NCBI GenBank assembly: GCA_021521415.1
Contig: JAIQDT010005478.1
Coordinates: forward strand, 109,065 to 173,064
Length of the DNA: 64,000 nucleotides
Origin: Bidens hawaiensis
Taxonomy: Eukaryota; Streptophyta; Magnoliopsida; Asterales; Asteraceae
Direction of reading: 5' to 3'
This document shows positions 55,761 through 64,000 of this stretch, piece after piece. Below the pieces are notes generated by a model, which was not told the origin of the DNA, ran no database searches, and saw nothing but the letters and a program-made list of their open reading frames with translations. The position numbers were made by a program, and so were the translations under genes. The stretch's first letter is position 1, and each line of letters opens with the position of its first letter.

Positions 55761-56600
55761 GTAAACGCCGGGTTTACTCGCAGCTTGTGCTCTGCAATCT
55801 GTCGCGGAACCCCGGTCATGTCTGCGGGTTGCCACGCGAAGACATCAACGTTCTTTGTTAGCAACTGATTTAAAAAGGTCCTCACTATCTCAGAGATAGC
55901 AGGTCCAATTGTTACAGTTTGTTCTGGGAATTTATTGTTTAGTACCCATTTCTCGGGTTCAGTCCGCCGGGTCTGCTTTGGAATCTTACTGGGCTTAGAA
56001 CTCTCCGTCGAAAAACAATGGCGATTGACGTGAATGATAGCTACTCCGGTACGAGTTGGGATTCCAACTGCACAATGTGCTGTGGAAGGATGAGCATTGA
56101 AATCTCCGATCGCTTCTCGACCCAAAATAATGTCATGCTTCGATGTTGCTGGTAAAACTAAAAATTCGACCTCCTCGGTCGTTGGATGAACTCCGTCGCT
56201 TAGAGTGACTGGGAAGGAAATCACCCCTCGCGGGTGCATTACCTCACCTCCAAATCCCGACACAGGAGCATAAATGGGTTTCAATCTCTCCTTATCGTCC
56301 TCATCCAGTTGTTAGAAGCATTGCTCATACATTATGTCTAACGTACTGCCGGTGTTGAAGAAAACGTATTGCGAACGATAGTGACCAAATAGAACACTGA
56401 TGATCAAGGGGCTTTTGTTATTAGGACCTCCTTTGATTCAAGGAAAAATCACTGTCTCATTCTTCCACTCTTCTTCATCGGACTCTCGTCTCTTTCCCCC
56501 AACCTTACGTCTGCCTTGGATCATATGAACGTTTAAGTCCTTGACTTGCTTTTTTGGCGGGCCCCAGTAATCTCGCGCAGGAGCCTTATCAGTCCCGAGT
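55761..56600 (-). pseudogene. Gypsy F protease region
   Basis: Frame 56284-55439 is open. It starts in the C-terminal half of protease (YAPVSGFGGEVMHPRG, PATSKHDIILGREAIGD) and continues through a linker to the RT start (VFAWQPADMTGVPRQIAEHKL in pieces, MGPEQTKAMNEQVQDLLQ). The N-terminal half, with the expected active-site aspartate, lies in the broken stretch 56600-56290 (GSTLDIMYEQ-type remnants), where the usual VDTG-like block is altered. The layout is normal for Tat pol. Confidence 0.8.
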
Positions 56601-58326
56601 TTTCCACCTTTCACCAAATGTCAGAGTTTCCTAGACTTTACAGCCGCCTCAATCTCATTTTTTAAAGCATTATATTCGTTGGTGTTGTGACCGATGTCGT
56701 CGTGAAACGAACAATGTTTTTTGGCATCGAGGAATGACCTCCTTGTGATGGATGCGGTTTCCTGAAGTTCATATTTTCTATAGTAAGGATTTCTACAGGG
56801 GTCTATGAAAGTGGAGTCCAAATGTTGGGACTTCGGTTTGAGGGTCCCGATTTATTTTTACTGCCAATGAGAGATCTTGCGTCGATGGTTTTGATACCTC
56901 CGCGTTCGGCTGAAGTCTTGACCAAATTGGCCCTTTGCCTGTTTGTTAGGACTTGGAGTTTGGAATTCCACTTTTAACTTCTGATTTGAATTGTTATACC
57001 CCAAAATTTTTTCAGTTCTGTCATACAACTTCGCCGCGGTCATGATATCATCCCATTCTTGTGGCATTCCATCTCTGCCCGTTAGGGTTCAAATTAATGC
57101 ATCACATCTAACATTTTACGGAAGGCACCGCGAAGCATATCTTTGCTGATTCCACCGATGTTTAGACTTTCGTCATTGAACCGAGCAATGAAATCTTCCA
57201 CGGATTAGTTATCTCGGCGAATAACATCTAAAATCTCCGACTGATCACGAGTATGTTTCTTTTGCTGACTGAACTGTTGAGAAAATTTTTTCATCAGATC
57301 ATCCCAGCTGGAAATTTGACCATCTGGTAATTTTTTAAACCATTCTCGTGCTTCCCCTGTTAGTGTCAATGCGAACATGTGACACCAATAAGGGAGCGTC
57401 CATCCGCTAACACCACTTACCGCCACGAAATTCTGGAGATGATCGCTTGGATCGGACATCCATTATATTTACCTACCGACGTAGGTATTTTAGCGTTGAC
57501 CGGAAAGGGTGTTGTCACGATGCGAGCTATGAACTTCAAAATTTCAGCAAAGCTGCTGGGCGATATGGTTTAGTGAAATCTTCTTCCGCATCGCTATGGT
57601 ATTGAGTATGACGGACTACGTTCTGCGGGCGACTAATTCCTTCCCGCGGACGCATCCTACTATCACTAGTGTATAAACTAAAATCTCCCGGGTGGTATGT
57701 TGAATCATAACTATCGAGCTCATCTACGTAAGATGGCATCCGCATATCCATGCGATGGCGGGGACGCAACCTCCGTACTCACCGAATTTCTGTTCCGTTT
57801 GTTGACTATAGCGGACTTGACTTCCTCTCACTGTTGGTGGAGGGGAAAGAGCTCTCCCGGGATATTCTTCATAAGTCAGCGTGCGGGCATGAAAACGTTC
57901 GTTGCGCACTCTATGCTCATATTCAGCTGCCAAACTCTCTTGCTGTATGCGGAGCCACTCTTCCGGAGACAGTGGTCCCCTAGATCTGGAATTGCATTGA
58001 TGAGTTCTCGCCAGATCAGAATCACCAGAATCATCTTCCATACCCAATTCTGATCTAGTTCGGCGAGTTTCTCTCATAATTTGTCCAAGGTCACCCAGAT
58101 AAGATCCTTCTAGTGTCGTGACACGTCCTAAATCGGTAGGAGTTGGACAAACTGGTGCTGTGACACGCTCGAGGGTGTGACCTCCAGGTGTTACATCAGC
58201 AGTTTGTGAACCCGGAGCTGTGATACGTGCAAAAACACTTGAAGCAAAACCTTCAGGTGCTTTAGTATTAGTAACAAGTGGAGCAGGTGCAGGAGTTCCC
58301 GTCGGCCCTTCAGGAAGCTTACTCAT
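56601..58326 (-). pseudogene. Gypsy F gag
   Basis: Starts at ATG 58326 (MSKLPEGPTGTPAPAP), with a disordered Pro/Thr/Ala-rich start, then charged sequence (EEWLRIQQESLAAEYEHR). A frame change near 57730 leads to 57769-57536. The core, 57459-57205, contains DHLQNFVAVSGVSGW and LTGEAREWFKKLPDGQI, typical of Retrotrans_gag (PF03732). Further frames follow (57067-56858), and a zinc-knuckle-like segment in frame 56821-56621 (HCSFHDDIGHNTNEYNALK), where the last Cys is Tyr. Stops separate all frames. Confidence 0.88.
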
Positions 58327-58372
58327 ACCGTACGAACCTAAAAACCAACAGAAACTTGTGCAGCTCTAACAC

Positions 58373-58390
58373 CAAAACGGATGACGCCAA
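58373..58390 (-). promoter_or_regulatory. Primer-binding site of gypsy F
   Basis: The minus strand reads TTGGCGTCATCCGTTTTG directly after the LTR end TTTCTTCA. It resembles TTGGCGCC-type sites of Tat elements with changes. I do not assign the tRNA. Confidence 0.65.
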
Positions 58391-59196
58391 TGAAGAAAAA
58401 CGGATCCACTCCCCTTAACGGGTCATAGATCCAATGAGTCCACATGGTATGATACAATAACAACGAACACGATATGAGCACTACTTCCAAAAGTCCAATG
58501 ACCGGAACCTGCCAAACAGACACCGTGAGTCTCGTCACGGGAAGGACAAGAGGGGGGGGGGTCTTCCCGTAGCCACCCTCCGGCATGAGAATAAGTACAA
58601 TTCTGAAGGGGATAAAGTACTTAAGTGTATAGAGAGAGTACAGTGAAAGTGAATGAATACCTCATGGAGATTGAGAGGGTATTTATAGCCGAAGGATGTA
58701 GGAAGGTGATTGGGCCAGCTGTCCTTTTCAGAAAATGCTCTTGTAACCACCTGGACACGTGTCCTCAAATGATAGGTTCGGTTATACGTCGCATGTGCAT
58801 GCATAACAACCTGGACACGCGTCCTCACGTGATAGGATGATAAATAACCCTGGCCATGTGCACGGTTATAACGACTATGCCAGGTGTCCTTTGTTTGTTG
58901 GCCGAGAGGTCACGTATTGCCTAAGAAAGCAACTTGGTAAATATTCTAGAAAGTAATTAGTTAATCACAACTGTCCTTGGGCATTACCTCGTGGTCATCT
59001 AAGCGGACGAATGCCTTGTCCTGCGGGTGACTTCTGAGGGTGCCAGGATGCTTCCGCACGTTGACGCAAGAGTGTTCTTCCTCTACTGAGTATGCGGGCG
59101 ATTCATATGCCTCGCGGGTGGCGCATGAGGGATCCCTCCCTTACCCGCAGGTAGTGCTTAAGGGTATTTGGGTTTTTTTGGTACCCTACCTCTATA
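58391..59196 (-). repeat. 5' LTR of gypsy F
   Basis: Matches 46004-46779 with scattered substitutions. An extra CATCTAAGCGGACGAATGCC-type segment (58993-59019) is absent from the 3' LTR, and a G run of 9 (58552-58560) replaces a shorter one. The TATA box (minus TATAAATA) is at 58680-58687. LTR divergence shows that insertion is not recent. Confidence 0.93.
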
Positions 59197-59201
59197 CTCA
59201 T
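59197..59201. repeat. Target site duplication of gypsy F, right
   Basis: CTCAT directly after the right LTR, equal to 45999-46003. Confidence 0.9.
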
Positions 59202-59637
59202 ATACCTAGATTTCCTTATGATTGAAGTGATTTGTCCTTGGCACTATATCACGCATGCGGAGATCCTTCTCTAGGTCCACCATCTTAAACATTTAGACCA
59301 TCGAACCATATTCATTTTTTTTCTAAAATCTTGAATAACTTAATCAAGTTATCTTGCCTACCACTACATTGTTAGGCACCACGTCAGTTAAAGTGACAAT
59401 TTTCGACACGGCTGTCATCATCCTAGCTACCTTATTTTTCCATTTTTGTGATGATAAGTTCATCAATTAGGCAATAAAGTGGTCTAGCCAAGCCGGTACT
59501 CGTTGTTCACTTCTTTCTGAAAACATGTGTTTTTAAGTGATGAACAATAATGCTAGCACTATTAAGTGAAACTTAGCTAGGCACAGTTTCATCATGCGAA
59601 AGTGACAAAAAAGACAACAACTACGATTAATTGGCAA
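59202..59637. other. Intergenic sequence
   Basis: No gene or repeat recognised; ordinary AT-rich plant spacer. Confidence 0.6.
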
Positions 59638-59638
59638 A

Positions 59639-59681
<43 letters not shown>
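59638..59681. repeat. (TA)n microsatellite
   Basis: About 22 TA units next to the left end of the MITE-like element; a second TA run (59936-59972) borders its right end. Confidence 0.95.
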
Positions 59682-59686
<5 letters not shown>

Positions 59687-59935
59687 GTTCAAATAAAAAG
59701 AAGTAGTTTTCTAGAAATGGTAAGAACCAATAGAATGTTGACATTTGGCATTAAAACCTATGGTGAAAGAAAAATTCTAGGAAACTATGTCGGTTATAGT
59801 GGTGAAAGAGTAATTGTATGAAACTATGTCGGTTTTTGGTAATTTTAAATCTCAACCATTAATTAACATGATCCAATTGCTATGATTTATTCCTAGTCTT
59901 TCTAGGAAACTACTTCTTTTTAGTATAACTCTCCC
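59682..59935. mobile_element. MITE-like element with 23-bp inverted repeats, flanked by TA runs
   Basis: The block 59695-59717 (AAAAAGAAGTAGTTTTCTAG and three more bases) recurs inverted at 59899-59921 with one mismatch. Weaker symmetry extends outwards to the TA runs, so the ends are uncertain. Inside, a 34-bp segment ending GAAACTATGTCGGTT is repeated directly (59762-59795 and 59801-59834). It has no coding capacity. Confidence 0.6.
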
Positions 59936-59936
59936 C

Positions 59937-59972
<36 letters not shown>

Positions 59973-60082
59973 ATTGTCTACCATTAAATCCTACGTGTTG
60001 CTCTAGGTTATCTCCCCATTCTCTAGATCCACCAGACTGTATGATTTCTAAACGGAGGCTTCTCATCCATTTGACACGAAAT

Positions 60083-60350
60083 CGCGGGTATGAGTCTTAC
60101 CAAACCCAAATAGTCTTTAAATGGGTTATATCTCATTTATTTGTGAAACACTTTCATAATCAGATAATAATTTTCGCGGGTCATGGGTCTCACCAAACCC
60201 GGATAACCCTTAAACGGGTTATAACATCTCATTTGTTGGTGAAATAACCCTTTAATCATCAAAGAATAATTTCCACGGGTTATGGGTCTTACCAAACCCT
60301 AACAGCTCTCAAATGGGTTATAAGATCTTATTTATTGGTAAATACTTTTA
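60083..60350. repeat. Three-unit tandem repeat, 92-99 bp period
   Basis: Units start at 60083, 60175 and 60274, each opening CGCGGGT..TG(A/G)GTCT(T/C)ACCAAACCC (third unit CACGGG) and containing AA(A/C)GGGTTATA and TTTATT(G/T)GTGAAA blocks. The copies have diverged. Confidence 0.8.
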
Positions 60351-62390
60351 TCCTCAAACCCTAATTTCATTTATCTTCTTTACATGTTCTCCATTGCAGG
60401 TCTATCATCTCCATTGCCGGTTAACTTCCAATACTACCCGCCATCGTCAACTACATCAATGTCCCCTTTTTAATTAGACAAATATTTGTGTTCATGTTTC
60501 TTTAATTTAAAAAAATCAACATGTTCGTGTTCGTGTATTTTTGTTTGTTAAAAATCTAAAAAACCTACATATTTCAATTATAATTACCCAAACGCAAAAA
60601 AATATAATAACAAACTAATATATATGTATTAAATTAAAACTAACTACGTTAAAAATATAATAAATCATCATAAAATAGCAAAACGATTAATAAAGAAAAA
60701 ATGGTAGTTTAGGAATTTTAGAAAAAATAAGAGAGAGGCCATGGAATTCTTTTCCTAAATATACTCCTAATTTAAAGGAGTATAATAATTCCCTTATTAT
60801 CTTATTTTGTTTCATCACCAGTTGACACTTAAACATCAAAACGTTTTCATAAAAAATCAATATTTATTTATTTGTGAATGGCTAACACGTCTGATGTAAC
60901 AACGTAATTATACCTTTTGAATTAGCACGTTTGTTAATAATCTTACGTTGTCATAAAAAATATGTTTGAATAATTTTATTTTGAAATGATTGCTTAATAT
61001 TGTACAAGACATTAAATCTAGTAATTTATTTTTGAATGGTTTGAATTTACACATATGTAACATCTATTTTTTCACCTACACACACGTAAATGTTTTTTTT
61101 ACATATGTGTAAATGTATATTGAATTATGATTCGGTTAATGTAGATTTTTACTCATATTTTTATAATACATTCATGCTTAATTGGTTACCTACAAATGTT
61201 TTTATATATAAATAAACGATTAGCTTGATATATGTTTATTTAGTATTTACATACATCTAATTGTTTGCATATACATAAATATTATTTACGCATATTTAAT
61301 TTGATGACTTGCAATCAATATTATTATTTATTTTTTGTTTTTATTGTAACAGTTTGATTCATATTCAGAGAGAAAAAAAGGGGGAAACTAAAAAACTAAT
61401 TAAATACAAGAGAGACCATAGAGAAATATAATTAAATTAGTTAAATAGAGGAAAAAAAATGTTTTATATGTATCATTATACCCTTTTTATTTGGTTTATA
61501 GTTTTTAAAATCAAATAATAATGAGTGGTCTAGATTAGTTCTTAAAGTTCTTAAAGAAAATAGGGTTATCTATTGAAACTAACCCTATATATACACACGG
61601 TTACTAAACTTATCATCTCTATACGATTTTTATGAAATTAATTACTATTTTCACCTTAACATCTATCTATACTAATAAAAGATAATAATTCTGAACACGT
61701 TGCATTCTAAGGTTAATTCTTACTATCAAATTCACGCCAATATCACTTATCTTCTATTGATAGAAAAGAAAAAAAAATCTTGGTTTTCAATATGGTATTG
61801 ATTATAAATTCAACATACCGTATTAATTGGTCAATCTCTATTGATTGAATTATTAATGTCATAAATTATATTCTAAACATACTTAATATAAAAAATGTTA
61901 ATATAATAATTATGTGTCATAAAAAATATTTTCTTTAAAATTGAAAGGGATATATAAAAGAGTTTATGTTTAAAGTGTACACTAACATTCAATTTTTTTA
62001 GACATCTTCATATCGAAGAAAACTATAATAATTTTTTTTAAATTTTTTTTTACAAATATTCAATCTTAAAAATCGTAGACAAATTTTCCATTTTTAATAT
62101 TTATTATAATACTATTATGATAGTTAAACAACAGTGTGTTTATAAGGATGATAAGACTATTGTGCGCTGTAATATAGAATTCGAAAGTAGTTGAGATAAT
62201 GATACAAATGTAAAGATGATAAGGGTATGATGGATGCAACGCTTGTACATCCTATATATAAGTGCTCTTATCGGAATGTCATTTGGAGCGTTGTTTTGAC
62301 CATCCAAAGTTCTGTGTTATGATAAATTTTTATATTATATTTAAGATTTTATTTTCCTCAAAATTTAATGGTGTTGTTATAGTATTCATT
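60351..62390. other. AT-rich intergenic sequence
   Basis: Two kilobases without credible genes. An inverted block AGGGTTATCTATTGAAACTAACCCTATA-like lies at 61563-61592; its TAGGGTTA / TAACCCTA ends look like those of small non-autonomous transposons, but no second end was found. Confidence 0.6.
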
Positions 62391-63182
62391 AATTTCGGGA
62401 CGAAATTCCCTAAAATATGGGACACTGTAACAACTCGGATTTTCCAGGTTATATTATTCGACCCGCTTTTATGTTCGGGTAATTTTAAATGATAAATATC
62501 GCGTCTAACGAGTATTTTATATTTTATTAATAATTGTTTATTATATTTATTTATTAACTTTAAAACATATTCAAATTATAACCTAAACTATACATTAACC
62601 TAATTTTGAATCCACACTTATAATTGAGGGACCAAAATGCAAATTAGTTAAAAGATTTTATATTATAACTCTTAAACTATCTCCCTACCCGTACCCATTT
62701 ACTCAGTTACAAACCCGACCCATATCGAAACACGTTGGATTTGCTTGAACCACAATTCTCGTTCTAATATAGGAATTGAGTTGGGATTTATGATCCTCTT
62801 GCCTTAATCAACCATAATGACACTCGTAATTATGCTAAAACGATCTTATGTGATTCGGATTACTTATTATACTAAACCGTCTTTACTCGTTAGAAAACTA
62901 TAACATAACGAACATAATAATACAATTAAACGGAGATATAACACCCTTATAACAGCGCCTTTCAAACCTCCAATGTTAATTCAACTACATCGACCTGAAA
63001 ATAACAGTTTTTGATCCAGTATTAGTCATCTGCTCATCGGCTAATTAATCATCCAATAAACAACGTGTAAGGTAATTTATTACATGGTTTTGCTTGCTTT
63101 GATCTCCTCTACAATAGCCCTAACCTCAACTGATCAAACGTATAACGTATTGACCGATTAATAGAGTTAGGGTTTATATCTC
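62391..63182 (+). repeat. Gypsy 3' end and partial LTR
   Basis: TTTCGGGACGAAATTCCC (62393-62410) is the usual sequence after the pol stop of chromovirus-type elements. It leads to an LTR start TGTAACAACTCGGATTTTCC at 62426. The LTR runs to 63182, where another LTR end begins. No pol sequence is left upstream. Confidence 0.65.
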
Positions 63183-64000
63183 TGTCACACCCCAACTTAG
63201 GGCCTAGGCGTGTGACCAACAGTTGGTACATGTTTTATAAATATATTAGAGTTTGTGGGTTATTTAGCGGAAGTCTTTTAAAATAAAAGTTTTAATTTAT
63301 ATTGAAATTCGTAAACCTTTATTTATAATATAATAAAATATTTAATTTATTTGGAAAACTTGTCGGATAATAAATACCCAAGTGTTTAATTTATAAACCT
63401 CGTTTGATTTTATAAATCATATTGTTTACAATCTTTTAATAATTTAAAACTGAGCTATCTCTACCTTGCGAGCGTCTATCTTCTGGAATGGCTCTAATTC
63501 CTTGCTACATGTACTAATATTTTTTCCTGAAATATGGGGGAAAAATATGTTAGAGATATGCTGGTGAATCGTCCACTCTAAAAACATTTTGTAAATCTTT
63601 CTTTAACTAACAAGATAGTTTTCTTGTACAATCTCAGCAGAACGTCTCTCATTTCTGGGATTTTCCACTGCTATAAACACAATTATGGTTCTCCGGGAAT
63701 TGATGCCTATTGGAGAACTTTTATTATGATCTCTAGTCTTCGGTCATGTTGCCTTGATTGAAAGACTAGATTAATTATGTTTGGATCCATACACATGTCT
63801 ACTCGGTCTGAGTTGCTTTTATTTCTATATTATAAAATTAGGGATCACGTAATCCCTTAAATATTTTTTGTTAAGATATCACGTAATCTCCAAAAATTTG
63901 ATTGTCTTTATTTAAGATAAACAACCTGTTTATCTTGATTGAAAAAGGTTTAACGTATTCACATGTGATTGTCCGTTCTGAATGATGTGATGATCTCATT
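63183..64000 (-). repeat. LTR of another gypsy element, minus orientation, cut by the window edge
   Basis: TGTCACACCCCAACTTAGGG is the reverse complement of an LTR end of the CGGGGTGTGACA type seen in gypsy D (21193-21207). The following sequence is non-coding, with a repeated ATCACGTAATC block near 63844 and 63878. The element itself would lie beyond 64000 or be missing. Confidence 0.55.

Larger units (their letters stand above)
46004..59196 (-). mobile_element. Ty3/gypsy Tat-type element F, complete ends, with two antisense genes
   Basis: A 13.2-kb element has related LTRs at both ends (46004-46779 and 58391-59196), a PBS next to the right LTR, a polypurine tract next to the left LTR and a 5-bp target duplication, CTCAT. 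Gag and pol lie on the minus strand (58326 to about 53465). Between pol and the 3' LTR, on the opposite strand, are two tandem genes with a Transposase_28-type domain (PF04195, putative gypsy-type transposon) in the first and a coiled-coil tail in both. Extra ORFs after pol, some of them antisense, are known for Tat elements such as Grande. Coding parts carry stops, and RNase H is missing. Confidence 0.93.

Overview
The window is plant nuclear DNA made almost entirely of LTR retrotransposons, most of them broken and partly nested. The evidence is Ty1/copia and Ty3/gypsy gag-pol frames, plant-type primer-binding sites, long LTRs, chromodomains at the ends of two gypsy pol genes, AT-rich spacers and TA/CT microsatellites. 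A dicot, and probably an Asteraceae, is my best guess from the look of the element families; that is inference. No intact host gene was recognised. Every retroelement frame I followed carries stops or frameshifts, so these are relics.

Layout: (1) 1-11981, minus strand: copia element A, SIRE-like (envelope-like extra ORF, 3-kb spacer, RNase H-RT, then protease and gag, leader, PBS, short LTR). An Athila-type gypsy fragment (5160-8738, plus) sits inside it; a later deletion removed the rest of Athila and the integrase of A. (2) 11981-16820, minus: gypsy B, a chromodomain element, whose gag is fused in frame to the gag of a second copia copy, C (16818-18522). (3) 18602-27325, plus: gypsy D (Tekay/Del-like chromovirus) with a 2.6-kb 5' LTR, gag to chromodomain, and a 3' LTR cut off in a TA microsatellite. 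(4) 27326-30371: an unexplained gene-like island. (5) 30372-43435, plus: copia E, with gag, protease, integrase, RT, RNase H, a 3.3-kb spacer and a 3.2-kb envelope-like region. (6) 43493-44339: an LTR-like fragment, then an unidentified minus-strand frame split by a MITE with a TAA target duplication. (7) 45999-59201: gypsy F, the one structurally complete element (13.2 kb, paired LTRs, CTCAT duplication), Tat-type, with pol on the minus strand and two tandem antisense genes on the plus strand. (8) 59202-64000: AT-rich sequence with a MITE-like element, a 3-unit tandem repeat and two gypsy LTR ends.

Most interesting: the two antisense genes of gypsy F share a four-exon plan, and each is preceded by a nearly identical 28-bp block ending in a TATA box. 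In the copia elements, the long spacer between pol and the envelope-like ORF carries a conserved palindromic module, dense arrays of short degenerate repeats, and in element E a TATA box plus a 5'-UTR intron just before the extra ORF. Together these suggest that the accessory genes of both superfamilies are separate transcription units with their own control regions.
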